A DNA stretch of 60,552 nt from positions 1-60,552 of the forward strand of contig CAJUMU010000011.1 in assembly GCA_910587675.1 (NCBI GenBank), written 5' to 3'. This DNA comes from an uncultured Alistipes sp. (GTDB taxonomy: Bacteria; Bacteroidota; Bacteroidia; Bacteroidales; Rikenellaceae). Made by a program: the position numbers and the translations under genes. The notes beneath the pieces are model-generated. The model ran no database searches, was not told where the DNA came from, and worked only from the letters and a program-made list of their open reading frames with translations. Positions 17,058 to 25,928 of the stretch are shown here, piece after piece (within the stretch, counting starts at the first letter, position 1; every line of letters starts with the position of its first letter).

Positions 17058-17834
17058 ATGAAACGTATCCTGATCTTATTCGCGGCTCTCGCCGCCCTCG
17101 CCGCCAACTCCGCATCGGCGCAAACCATGAAATTGGACTCCGACGGAATCACGTTCGGATCCGCCGACCGAAAGGAGAGGAACGTGTCGATCAGTACGGT
17201 CGTATCGTACAAGTCGAAAGGCCTCACGGTCGGCCGCGGCATCAAATCGAGCATCCCCATGCTGGAGTTGGGTTGGAACATCCCCTCCGCGACCGGTTAC
17301 GACGCCTATGTCGGCACGCCTTACGGCGAGTTCTTCGACGTGCGCGAGTGGAAATCGACGCAATTCACCGTCAACCTGCTGCAAGCCTCGGCTTTCAACG
17401 ACGCGCGCAATCTGGGCATATCCGTCGCCATCGGCATACGGGCCAACAACTATCGCCTGCGCAACTCGATGTCTCTCGCCGATATCGACGGCCTCATGGT
17501 GCCCGTAGAGTTGGAGGGGCGCGTCAAGAAGAGCAAGTTCACCACCGCCGCGCTCCATATCCCCGTCGAGGTGTCGTTCGGCAATCCCTATCGATTCGCA
17601 TTCTCGGTGGGCGGCTTCGTCGACATGACGATGAATTCGCATACCAAGGTCAAGTATCGCGGCGGCTCGAAGGACAAGGAGCACAACTTCCCCGTCGAAT
17701 TCATACAGGCGGGCGTTTCGGCGCGATTCTCGTTCCGTAACTTCTCGATCTACGGCAATTACACGCCCACTCGGCTCTTCAAGGCGGGGCGCGGTCCCGA
17801 GATGAGCGTATGGACCATAGGAATAGGTTGGTAA
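17058..17834 (+). CDS. Outer-membrane beta-barrel protein (PorT-like)
   Basis: 258 residues with a signal peptide (cleavage after ASA at about residue 21) and repeated amphipathic strands (VSYKSKGLTVGRG, SVAIGIRANNYRL, AALHIPVEVSFGN, FAFSVGGFVDM), ending in ...WTIGIGW with an aromatic last residue. This is typical of small Bacteroidetes porins of the PorT/OmpX-like kind. It is the third gene of the sigma/anti-sigma operon and may be the target or a sensor of that system. Confidence 0.7.
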   Translation: MKRILILFAALAALAANSASAQTMKLDSDGITFGSADRKERNVSISTVVSYKSKGLTVGRGIKSSIPMLELGWNIPSATGYDAYVGTPYGEFFDVREWKSTQFTVNLLQASAFNDARNLGISVAIGIRANNYRLRNSMSLADIDGLMVPVELEGRVKKSKFTTAALHIPVEVSFGNPYRFAFSVGGFVDMTMNSHTKVKYRGGSKDKEHNFPVEFIQAGVSARFSFRNFSIYGNYTPTRLFKAGRGPEMSVWTIGIGW

Positions 17835-17846
17835 AAACGTGGCTTT

Positions 17847-18338
17847 ATGAAAAAGATAATTTTGGTCGCCGCGATATTGGCGGCATGCTTCGCCGCCCGC
17901 GCGCAGACGCCCCGATTCATGGAGCTCTATGCCGATGCGATCGAGCGGCTGGCCGCCCGCGCCGAGGACAAGCCCGCGCCCGATATCGAGACCTCCGAAT
18001 TCTCGGGCCGCATGCTGCAAGAGATCATGTCCGCGAAGAGCAAGGATAGGAACCACTTGGTCAACCGCATCGACAACATACGGCAGATCAAGTTCCTGCC
18101 ATCGGACGAATCCGACCTCTTCGACCGCATCCGCGCCGTGGCCGAGGCTGAGCCTTACGAACGGTTGGCAAACCTCGTGGTCGACGGCCAGTCGGTCCGG
18201 ATCTACTCCGCGCCGTATAAAATCCGTCGGAAGGAGTTCTTGATCTTCATCGTCAAAGACGACAAGCGGTTGGTGTGCGACATCGTGGGCGACGTGACGC
18301 TCAAGGATGTGCTCGACCTCATCTGCAAAAGCGTCTGA
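17847..18338 (+). CDS. DUF4252-like exported protein
   Basis: 163 residues with a signal peptide (cleavage after ARA at about residue 19) and a body with the order, length and hydrophobic pattern of DUF4252 proteins, which commonly accompany ECF sigma/anti-sigma pairs in Bacteroidetes. No lipobox. Function unknown. It ends the operon, 11 bp before a terminator. Confidence 0.6.
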   Translation: MKKIILVAAILAACFAARAQTPRFMELYADAIERLAARAEDKPAPDIETSEFSGRMLQEIMSAKSKDRNHLVNRIDNIRQIKFLPSDESDLFDRIRAVAEAEPYERLANLVVDGQSVRIYSAPYKIRRKEFLIFIVKDDKRLVCDIVGDVTLKDVLDLICKSV

Positions 18339-18348
18339 ATACAGCTCA

Positions 18349-18378
18349 GCCCGTCGTCGAACGAGTTCGACGACGGGC
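18349..18378 (+). terminator. Terminator of the second ECF operon
   Basis: 13-bp perfect stem GCCCGTCGTCGAA / TTCGACGACGGGC with a CGAG loop; only a short T-rich tail (GTTATGTTTG) follows. Confidence 0.75.
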
Positions 18379-18697
18379 GTTATGTTTGCAAATCCTCCCC
18401 CTCCCGCAAATTTCAATTTATCTTATCGATCGCAGGCCCTTTTTCATACAAGCACCCGTCAAGCTCTGAATTTCGCAATTTTTATATACTGTCAGCATAT
18501 ATATTGCAACATTTTTAGCATAGATATTGCGCGTTTATATATAACTTGCAGAACAAATAAAAAAGGGTATTATTTACAGCCATCCGTTTCACAGCACCGC
18601 TTGAAGTCTATTTTCCGTTCTACGACAATTGGTGGGCAAGGCGAAGAACATCCTGAGAGATGTATATATTTTTTATTAACCATTAAAAATTCAAACC
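18379..18697. other. AT-rich control region with a tandem direct repeat
   Basis: No gene. AGCATATATATTGC (18494-18507) and AGCATAGATATTGC (18517-18530) match at 13 of 14 positions and start 23 bp apart, about two helical turns. TAACTTGC at 18542-18549 resembles a -7 box with one mismatch. The repeat is therefore placed like an activator or repressor site for the following lipoprotein gene. Confidence 0.45.
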
Positions 18698-19644
18698 ATG
18701 AAAAAGAACTTTATCGTTGCGGGAATGTACTCTATGACGGGTGCGCTCGCATTGGTTTGCCTGATCGCTTGTTCGGAGCTGAGCGATCATCAAAGGCCGC
18801 CTAATTCGGAATTGCCGAAATGGGAAAAGCAATTACAACACGCCCAATCGCTGTCCGCCCCTGAGGGTTACGATCAATTGACATTGGTCAGCTACAAAAA
18901 CCTCGGCAAGGTCGGGTCGGAGTCGGAAAAGGAATTGCTCATAGATGAGTTATTTGCCGACGATGCCTGTACCGTGTTCGCTCAAAGCGCCGATTATAAA
19001 CTATACGATATCGTGACTTGGGGCGATTTTCGAAAAGTGAGAGCGAACGCAGGCGCTGCCGCGCGAAACGATGTCACGGCGGATATCAAAGTCGGGGTGA
19101 CGGAAGTTATCGAACTGGAGTGGTCGTACCGAGGTCAAACCTATCATACGAAGGCTTTGGCCGACGAAACGCAAGACGGCATTACATACGACAACATAGC
19201 GACGTATGTGCCGTACTACGGAGAGGTCGAAAAAAAACCGAGACAAGGATTATGGCCGAAGTCACACGACAAGGCAGAATTCTTTCCGTGCCTTTTAGCA
19301 AATACGATATGGAGCCGACTTGGCTTGGCGGAATAAAATGGTATTACGAAATCACATGCACGTCCTATTTTGATATAAATACGGGACTGCTGTACGATAT
19401 TAGGGCGGAGGCGAAATATCAGAGCGCGAACGGTTGGCATGTGGATGCTAAAATAATGTCTCTTGCGGGAGATATTAATAAATCCGATTATCATAAATTC
19501 GCATGGGCATGGTGCGCGGATACCGAAGGTGTTCTTATCGGATACGGAGGATCGGGCTTCAACTTGACGGGATCGGGTCGAGGCGAATGCGGAATCGAAA
19601 TTCACAGATCGCCCGAACCGCCGCCCCCGACTCCTTTTGAATAG
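18698..19644 (+). pseudogene. Lipoprotein gene interrupted by a frameshift in an A8 run
   Basis: The first frame (18698-19336) starts with a lipoprotein signal peptide (lipobox LIAC, Cys about residue 25). At an eight-A run (19230-19237) coding-like sequence jumps to the -1 frame and continues as TRQGRILSVPFSKYDMEP, WYYEITCTSYFDINTG and a proline-rich end PEPPPPTPFE at 19644; the original frame instead runs into a short unrelated tail. One additional A would restore a single protein of about 315 residues. It could be a real mutation, a slippage-controlled (phase-variable) gene, or a sequencing error. Family not recognised. Confidence 0.7.
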
Positions 19645-19651
19645 AATATAA

Positions 19652-19685
19652 CAACCTCCGTCGTCGAATCCGACGACGGAGGTTG
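19652..19685. terminator. Bidirectional terminator
   Basis: 15-bp perfect stem CAACCTCCGTCGTCG / CGACGACGGAGGTTG with an AATC loop, between the convergent lipoprotein and META genes; CTTTTCG follows on the plus strand. Confidence 0.8.
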
Positions 19686-19705
19686 CTTTTCGAATAGCGC
19701 AAAAA

Positions 19706-20155
19706 CTATTTTTTCTCCGCCGAGGGCTCCACGGCTTTGAACACCGCCTGCACCTCGCCGTTGCTGAGCAGCATCAACATGTCGCCGTCGATCTCGTAGT
19801 GGGTCGTCGCGCTCAGGATCTGCGAGAATTTCGACTCCAGCTCTATGTCGGGACACATCATTCGGGTCGAGGCCATGTCCTCGCCGAATGTCATGCCGCC
19901 CTTCTCGGTGGCGGTGTAGCTGCCCATCATGCGGTTGCATGCGCCCACGCCCGAGAAACGGCCGTCCTTGCCGAACGCGAAGACGAACTGGTCGGGCTCT
20001 ATCGACAAGTCGCCCGACATCATGCGCACCAGATGCCACTCGGTACCCGTCAGAGGTTTATTGTTTTTGCCTTTGCGGCATGAGCAACATGCCGCGCATA
20101 CGATCGCCAGCGACACCGCCGCCAGCGCAATAAATAGAAAACGTTTCATTACCAT
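19706..20155 (-). CDS. META/HslJ-domain lipoprotein
   Basis: 149 residues (or 147 from the second ATG at 20149). The signal peptide ends in a cysteine cluster (CAACCSC) that contains a lipobox. The META fold is visible: LTGTEWHLVRM, FSGVGACNRMMGSYTA and ASTRMMCPDIELESKFSQIL. Such domains occur in HslJ and heat-shock or secreted proteins; the biochemical role is unclear. Monocistronic. Confidence 0.8.
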   Translation of the reverse strand: MVMKRFLFIALAAVSLAIVCAACCSCRKGKNNKPLTGTEWHLVRMMSGDLSIEPDQFVFAFGKDGRFSGVGACNRMMGSYTATEKGGMTFGEDMASTRMMCPDIELESKFSQILSATTHYEIDGDMLMLLSNGEVQAVFKAVEPSAEKK

Positions 20156-20205
20156 AAATATTTTTAATATCGATTATCGCGCCGTACGCGACAACATATC
20201 TTATT

Positions 20206-21249
20206 TCAAACCTCGTTCCGTTTCTTTCCGCCGATCATCTCGTCCACCTTGTCGACTATCATCCGCGGCGTTATGGCGCGCAGACAACGGTAGTCGCCGC
20301 TGTTGCATTTCAACTCGCCGTAAACCGAGCAGGGGCGGCACGGCATGTCGGCCTGCAAAACGCCCTCGGGCGAACATCCGTAACCGAGGAATCCCAGCGC
20401 GGGGTGCGTTGCGCCCCACACCGACACCACGGGCGTGGCTACCAAAGAGGCCATGTGCATCGCCAGCGAATCCATCGACACTATGCAGTCGAGGTGCGAC
20501 ATGAGGTTCAGTTCGCCCGCCATGTCGACCTTGCCGTTGAGGGCCGTGACGTTGGGATAGGTGCGCTCCATCTCGGCGGCGAACTCGGCCTCGGCGCCAC
20601 CGCCGCTGTGTATGAACACGCGGTCGTAACGTTCGCTCATCAATCCCACGACATCGATGCGCATATCCTCGGGATAGGTCTTGCCGTCGTGCGCCGAGAA
20701 AGGCGCGAAGCCGACCCATGCGCCGCGTTTCTCGCCCATGGGATTGGGCCGCGCGATCTTCACGGCGGGCGCGGGATCGTCGAATTCGAATCCCAAGCGT
20801 CGCAGCACGTCGCAGTAACGCACCACGGTGTGTTTCAGCGGCACGCTGTTGCGGCTGTTGTACCCCACGCGGAACCACTTCTCGACCTTGCCTTTGTTGA
20901 TCTTGGCGCACTTGTAGCCGCTCAGGCGGAACAAATTGCGCACCACCACCGAACGCAGCACGCCGTGCATGTCGGCTATGGCGTCCACGTCGCGTTTGCC
21001 TATGTCGCGGTAGAGCCGCCACAGTCCCGCGGGTCCGTGATGGCGTCCTTTGGTGTCGACGAATATGAAGTCGACGTCGATGCCGTCGAAGAAGGAGCGG
21101 AACCGCTCGCGCGTGGCCACCGTGACCTTCACGTCGGGATAGGCGGCCTTGAAAGCCCGCAGCGTATGCGCCAGCATCACCACGTCGCCCATCGCCGAGA
21201 GGCGTATGGCCGCCACGTGGCGCGGCAGTTTTTTACTGTTTGTTCCCAT
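20206..21249 (-). CDS. Family 9 (heptosyltransferase-like) glycosyltransferase
   Basis: 347 residues. N-terminal Rossmann half begins HVAAIRLSAMGDVVMLAHTLRAF, typical of GT9; the C-terminal half contains the sugar-nucleotide site around SHLDCIVSMDSLAMHMASLV and PVVSVWGATHP. It would transfer a heptose or similar sugar to lipid A-core in the cytoplasm. Four cysteines near the end (CRPCSVYGELKC, DYRC) are a common GT9 tail feature. It overlaps the upstream DUF4254 gene by 17 bp. Confidence 0.85.
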   Translation of the reverse strand: MGTNSKKLPRHVAAIRLSAMGDVVMLAHTLRAFKAAYPDVKVTVATRERFRSFFDGIDVDFIFVDTKGRHHGPAGLWRLYRDIGKRDVDAIADMHGVLRSVVVRNLFRLSGYKCAKINKGKVEKWFRVGYNSRNSVPLKHTVVRYCDVLRRLGFEFDDPAPAVKIARPNPMGEKRGAWVGFAPFSAHDGKTYPEDMRIDVVGLMSERYDRVFIHSGGGAEAEFAAEMERTYPNVTALNGKVDMAGELNLMSHLDCIVSMDSLAMHMASLVATPVVSVWGATHPALGFLGYGCSPEGVLQADMPCRPCSVYGELKCNSGDYRCLRAITPRMIVDKVDEMIGGKKRNEV

Positions 21250-21838
21250 AAAGCACGGGATTAAGCGACGGATCGTTGTACATCTTCATCTGCTTGTATG
21301 TCTTCATGTACTTGCGGCCCGCTTCGATATCCTCCAGCAGCTCCTCGATGGCCATCGAGAGGTCGACCTGCTGCGTGAGCAGCGTATCGAGTTTCTTGCG
21401 GCACGCGTCGCGGTGGGCGTCGTCCACGTCGTCGCGCAGCGTCTCCTGACGCATGTGGTAGATCTTCAGCGCGAGGATCGACAATCGGTCGATGGCCCAC
21501 GCGGGGGTCTCGGTGTTGAGGCGCGCTTCGGCGCAGGGCTTCACATCCTTGTATTTGTCGAGCATGTAGGAGTCGATGTACTCCACCATGTCGGTGCGCA
21601 CCTGATTCGAACGGTCGATGCGGCGTTTGAGCGCGAGTGCGTCGACGGGATCGATGTTCGGGTCGCGGATGATGTCTTCGAGGTGCCATTGCACCGTGTC
21701 GACCATGTTCTTCTCGTAAAGCAGCGCATCGAGCGAACCCGCCGCAAACGGCGTCTCGAAAACGTGATCTACATCGTCGTGGCGGTGATAATCCTCTATC
21801 GCGCGATTGAAAATCGCATTGGCATTTCCGGTAAACAT
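21233..21838 (-). CDS. DUF4254 family protein
   Basis: About 201 residues from the ATG at 21838 (the frame extends three codons to a TTG). All-helical, acidic, without membrane segments; contains NTETPAWAIDRLSILALKIYHM, typical of DUF4254. In Bacteroidetes this family is habitually next to GT9 genes, as here (17-bp overlap), so a role in LPS assembly is suspected but unproven. Confidence 0.75.
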   Translation of the reverse strand: MFTGNANAIFNRAIEDYHRHDDVDHVFETPFAAGSLDALLYEKNMVDTVQWHLEDIIRDPNIDPVDALALKRRIDRSNQVRTDMVEYIDSYMLDKYKDVKPCAEARLNTETPAWAIDRLSILALKIYHMRQETLRDDVDDAHRDACRKKLDTLLTQQVDLSMAIEELLEDIEAGRKYMKTYKQMKMYNDPSLNPVLYGNKQ

Positions 21839-21854
21839 ATATCGCAACGGTTTT

Positions 21855-21886
21855 ATTGGTTATTTATACAAAATAATCTATCTTTG
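21855..21886 (+). promoter_or_regulatory. Promoter of the glucosaminidase gene
   Basis: TATCTTTG (21879-21886) with ATTG at 21855-21858, 20 bp apart. Transcription would begin about 21893, 18 bp before the ATG, which supports the chosen start. Confidence 0.65.
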
Positions 21887-21910
21887 CCTTTGTTGATAAA
21901 TACAAAGATA

Positions 21911-22930
21911 ATGATTTTTTCTAAAAAAGCAACATACATGACGCTTTTGGCGGCCGCGTTCTGCGCCGTCGGAGCCTCGGCGCAAAGCCTGCGCGCTCGC
22001 CAGAGCAAGGAGGAGTACATCGAGCGTTACAAGAACATAGCCATCGACCACATGGAGCGTTACGGCATCCCCGCCAGCATCACGCTGGCGCAGGGAATCC
22101 TCGAATCGGACAGCGGCAACAGCACGCTGGCCAAGAGCTCCAACAACCACTTCGGCATCAAGTGCAAGAAGAACTGGACGGGCGCGCGCGTCTACCACGA
22201 CGACGACGCCAAAGGCGAGTGTTTCCGCAAGTACGGCTCGGTGGAGGAGTCGTATCAGGACCACGCCGACTTCCTCGACCAGCAGCCGCGTTACGACTCG
22301 CTGTTCGCATACGCGTCTAACGACTACCGCAGCTGGGCGCGCGGTCTGAAGGCCGCGGGTTACGCCACCGCGCCCGACTATGCCCAGCGTCTGACGCGCA
22401 TCATCGAGGAGTACGAGCTCTATCTGCTCGACGAGGATAACGGATCCTCGCTCTACAGTTCGCGCCGTCGCGCCGAGCAGGATATACAGGACGGATTCGC
22501 CGACCGCAGCAGCGTGGAGGTTCCCGTCACGGTCGAGGCCAAGATCGACCCCAACGACTACCGCGTCGCCGAGCGCACGTACGAGGGCTTCAGCGTATAT
22601 GTGAACAACCGCACCCACTACATCGTGGCCCGCGAGGGCGACACCTTCGCCCGTATCGCCCGCACCTTCGCCGTTACGGAACGCACTTTGCGCAAATACA
22701 ACGAGGCCGATCCTCGGGGCACGGTCGATCCCGTGCAGGGCGAGAGGATCTACATCGAGCGCAAGCAGAACAAGTGGCAGGGCAATGCGCGCCAGCACAC
22801 CGTGCGCGAGGGCGAAACGCTCTTCTCGCTCTCGCAGGAGTACGGCATACGTATGCGCAAGCTCGCCCGCATGAACCGCCTGCGTCCCGATGCGCGGCTC
22901 ACGGCGGGGCAGACCCTGAAACTTAAGTAA
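21911..22930 (+). CDS. Secreted N-acetylglucosaminidase with LysM repeats
   Basis: 339 residues from the ATG at 21911, just after a promoter. A signal peptide (cleavage after ASA near residue 24) precedes a GH73-type (FlgJ/LytD-like) peptidoglycan hydrolase domain (about 38-180): catalytic Glu in ITLAQGILESDSGNS, then NNHFGIKCK and YGSVEESYQDHADFL. Two LysM modules follow (about 240-285 and 293-338; HYIVAREGDTFARIARTF and HTVREGETLFSLSQEYGI). It cleaves cell-wall glycan during growth or division. Confidence 0.88.
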   Translation: MIFSKKATYMTLLAAAFCAVGASAQSLRARQSKEEYIERYKNIAIDHMERYGIPASITLAQGILESDSGNSTLAKSSNNHFGIKCKKNWTGARVYHDDDAKGECFRKYGSVEESYQDHADFLDQQPRYDSLFAYASNDYRSWARGLKAAGYATAPDYAQRLTRIIEEYELYLLDEDNGSSLYSSRRRAEQDIQDGFADRSSVEVPVTVEAKIDPNDYRVAERTYEGFSVYVNNRTHYIVAREGDTFARIARTFAVTERTLRKYNEADPRGTVDPVQGERIYIERKQNKWQGNARQHTVREGETLFSLSQEYGIRMRKLARMNRLRPDARLTAGQTLKLK

Positions 22931-22966
22931 CGCGCCGAGACAGGAATCAACCGAAATAACCGATAT

Positions 22967-23653
22967 ATGGACAATTCACCCTTGCGCGAGAAGATTCTCG
23001 CCGCCATTATCAGCAAATCGACACTCAAGCAGCACGTTTTCGACAACACCTTCGCAGTGTTCAACGAATTGAAGGAGGTGCTTTTCGAGATAGCCTCGGA
23101 GATGGACGACGAGCTGGACGGCAAACTCGACAAACGCGTGCGAATCGAGTACCGCGACCGCGGCAAGTTCGAGGCGCAGTTGCAGATCGCCAGCGACCTG
23201 CTCATATTCCGCATGCACACCGACGTGTTCGAGTTCGATTCGGACCACATAATATGGCAGAACGAGTACGTGCGGGGCGACCGCGACAACTCCTACTGCG
23301 GAGTCGTCGACATCTATAATTTCCTCTCCGACTCGTTCAAGTTCAACCGCAACGCCGACGAGGGCTACCTCATCGGCCGCATCTTCATCAACCGCGAGCG
23401 CAGCTTCTTCGTCGAGGGCAAACGCCAGACCGCGGCGCGCGCCGCCGACTTCGGCCGCGACCGAATCACGCGAGAGAGGCTGATCGCCATCATGGAGACC
23501 GCGATGAACTACGCCATAAATTTCGATCTTCTGGTGCCGCCTTACGAGTGCAACAAACGCGTTACGGTCGACCAGTTCAACACCAAGATGGACAACTCGA
23601 AATTCACCACGGGCAAACGCCTCGGATACGATTTCAACGTCGACGACATTTAA
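22967..23653 (+). CDS. Conserved hypothetical cytoplasmic protein
   Basis: 228 residues without signal peptide or membrane span. N-terminal helical part (LKQHVFDNTFAVFNELKEVL), then a beta-rich middle and a C-terminal NTKMDNSKFTTGKRLGYDF. I do not recognise a family. It lies 36 bp after the LysM hydrolase and 85 bp before DPP-IV on the same strand and is likely co-transcribed with the former. Confidence 0.65.
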   Translation: MDNSPLREKILAAIISKSTLKQHVFDNTFAVFNELKEVLFEIASEMDDELDGKLDKRVRIEYRDRGKFEAQLQIASDLLIFRMHTDVFEFDSDHIIWQNEYVRGDRDNSYCGVVDIYNFLSDSFKFNRNADEGYLIGRIFINRERSFFVEGKRQTAARAADFGRDRITRERLIAIMETAMNYAINFDLLVPPYECNKRVTVDQFNTKMDNSKFTTGKRLGYDFNVDDI

Positions 23654-23738
23654 TGGCAGGCAACTATATATTCCAATGTACCTATGCTTCGGAGTATCGA
23701 AATCAAATCCGAATAACGATAAATTGAAGAACCTCACA

Positions 23739-25838
23739 ATGATACGCAAAATCACACTGGCGGCCGCGCTCACGCTGACGGTCGCGACCGCATCATCGCA
23801 ACGCACTTACGACGAACTTCGCGAGATCAGCTCGCTCAACCGCGGCGTTTACGGGTTGCAGTCGATGCGCGACGGCGAGCACTACACCGTGCGCCGCGGC
23901 AACTCGATCGTAAAACAGAGCTATGCCGACCCCGAGGCGGCCGACACGCTCTACACGGGCGCGTTCGGCGGATACGCTTTCTCGCCCGACGAGGAGATGC
24001 TGCTGCTCAGCGCCAATTCGCGTCCCGTCTACCGACATTCGTTCTATGCCGATTACGACATCGTGCGCGTGGGCGGCGAGCGCGTGGCTTCGCTGAAGAA
24101 CGTGCGCGACGTGACCATCTCGCCCGACTCGCGCTTGGTGGCCTATGCCCGCGACAACGATCTGTATGTCGGCCCGCTCGGGGGCGAGGCGCGCGCCGTG
24201 ACCGACGACGGCGAGTGGAACAAGGTTATAAACGGCACCGCCGACTGGGTTTACGAGGAGGAGTACGGCTTCACCAAGGCTTACGCCTTCTCGCCCGACT
24301 CGAAACGGATAGCCTACCTGCGTTTCGACGAGAGCGAGGTGCCGACGTTCCAAATGATGCGCTTCGACCGCAAGCTCTACAACGAGCCCTATTCGTTCAA
24401 ATATCCCAAGGCGGGCGACCCCAACTCGAAGGTGGAGCTGTGGTTGTACGACATCGCGAGCGGCGCCAAGAGCCGTGTCGACACGGGATCGGAGAGCGAT
24501 CAATACATTCCTTTCATAGGCTGGACGCCCGACGGCGATCTCTATTTCTACCGCGTCAACCGCAAGCAGAACCGTTTCGAAGTGGTTCTCTGCCGCGACA
24601 ACGGCACGCAGAAGGTGATTTACGACGAGACGTCGCCCACCTATGTCGAGCGTCCCGAGCGCGGCACGGTGCGCTTCATCGACGGCGACCGTTTTCTGGT
24701 GATGAACGAGACGACCACGGGCTGGAACCATATCTACCTCCACTCCGTCGCCAAAGGGTTGGTGCGTCCCCTGACCTCGGGCGAGTGGCAGGTGACCGGC
24801 ATAGCCGAGGTGACCGACGACGCGGTATATTACCTCTCGACCGAGCGTTCGCCGCTGCGCCGCGACCTCTATGCGGTCGATTTCAAGGGCAAGCGCAAAC
24901 GCCGCCTCACCGACCGCGACGGCACCTACTCGATAGCTCCCAGCAAGGGTATGAAGTACTACATCTCGACCTTCTCGTCGGCCACCGAGGGCAATACGGT
25001 GGAGCTTCGCGGCGGCGACGGCCGATTCATCCGCACTCTGGCCGAGAGCGAGAAGATGACCGAGCGGATGAAGAGCTTGCCGCGTCGGGAGTTCTTCACC
25101 TTCGTCAGCGAGCGCGGCGACAGCCTCAACGCCTATATAATCAAACCGACGGATTTCGATCCGGCCGAGAAGTACCCCGTTCTGCTCACGCAGTACTCGG
25201 GTCCCGGGTCGCAATCGGTGGCCGACCGCCTCTCGTTCGACTGGGAAAACGTGTTGGTCGGCAACGGCTACATCGTCGTATGCTGCGACGGCCGCGGCAC
25301 GGGATTCATGGGCGAGCGGTTCAAGAAGCAGACGTACGGCAATCTGGGCGCCTTGGAGGTCGAGGACCAGATCTCGTTCGCGCGTTACATGGCTTCGCAA
25401 CCCTATGTCGATCCCGACCGTATCGGCATTTACGGCTGGTCGTACGGCGGTTTCATGGCTTTGGGATGCGCGCTGAAGGGCGACGGACTCTTCAAGATGG
25501 CCATCGCGGTGGCTCCCGTCACCTCGTGGCGTTATTACGACACCATCTACACCGAGATCTACAACGATCTGCCGCAGGATAACCCCGCGGGTTACGACGA
25601 CAACTCGCCCATCAACTTCGCCGACCGCCTGAGCGACCGCACGCGTCTGCTCATCATGCACGGCACGGCCGACGACAATGTGCATGTCCAAAACACGATG
25701 GAGATGTGCAACGCCCTCAACCGCGCCCGCAAGCAGTACGACATGATGATCTATCCCGACCAGAACCACTCGATGTACCCGTCGGACGGCTACAACATCC
25801 GCAACAAGATGATACGCTACACGTTAGAGAATCTTTAG
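23739..25838 (+). CDS. Dipeptidyl-peptidase IV (S9B serine peptidase)
   Basis: About 699 residues from the ATG at 23739, where the signal peptide starts (MIRKITLAAALTLTVATASS); the longer frame to 23676 adds a non-signal-like tail. A beta-propeller carries the amino-terminus-binding motif DWVYEEEYGF; the C-terminal hydrolase domain has the nucleophile in GWSYGG, the aspartate in HGTADDNVH and the histidine in DQNHSMYP. It removes Xaa-Pro dipeptides from the N-terminus of periplasmic peptides. Confidence 0.92.
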   Translation: MIRKITLAAALTLTVATASSQRTYDELREISSLNRGVYGLQSMRDGEHYTVRRGNSIVKQSYADPEAADTLYTGAFGGYAFSPDEEMLLLSANSRPVYRHSFYADYDIVRVGGERVASLKNVRDVTISPDSRLVAYARDNDLYVGPLGGEARAVTDDGEWNKVINGTADWVYEEEYGFTKAYAFSPDSKRIAYLRFDESEVPTFQMMRFDRKLYNEPYSFKYPKAGDPNSKVELWLYDIASGAKSRVDTGSESDQYIPFIGWTPDGDLYFYRVNRKQNRFEVVLCRDNGTQKVIYDETSPTYVERPERGTVRFIDGDRFLVMNETTTGWNHIYLHSVAKGLVRPLTSGEWQVTGIAEVTDDAVYYLSTERSPLRRDLYAVDFKGKRKRRLTDRDGTYSIAPSKGMKYYISTFSSATEGNTVELRGGDGRFIRTLAESEKMTERMKSLPRREFFTFVSERGDSLNAYIIKPTDFDPAEKYPVLLTQYSGPGSQSVADRLSFDWENVLVGNGYIVVCCDGRGTGFMGERFKKQTYGNLGALEVEDQISFARYMASQPYVDPDRIGIYGWSYGGFMALGCALKGDGLFKMAIAVAPVTSWRYYDTIYTEIYNDLPQDNPAGYDDNSPINFADRLSDRTRLLIMHGTADDNVHVQNTMEMCNALNRARKQYDMMIYPDQNHSMYPSDGYNIRNKMIRYTLENL

Positions 25839-25849
25839 TGTCACGGATT

Positions 25850-25900
25850 TATACGACAATCGGGACCGCCTTTTCGAAGCGCGGTCCCGATTGTCGTATA
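25850..25900. terminator. Bidirectional terminator with 20-bp perfect stem
   Basis: TATACGACAATCGGGACCGC (25850-25869) and its exact complement (25881-25900) around an 11-base loop, between the convergent DPP-IV and GH20 genes. Confidence 0.85.
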
Positions 25901-25928
25901 AAACGGATTATTTCGTCATTCGGCGAAG

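Noticed and set aside
18698..19644. Calling the A8 site a programmed ribosomal frameshift
   Set aside because: A-AAA-AAA is slippery, but no stimulatory stem or pseudoknot is apparent right downstream, and a simple mutation or homopolymer error explains it equally well.
23793..25769. 658-codon open frame on the minus strand
   Set aside because: It lies antisense to the complete DPP-IV gene. Long antisense frames are a by-product of GC-rich codon use in this genome; the translation shows no domain or signal peptide.
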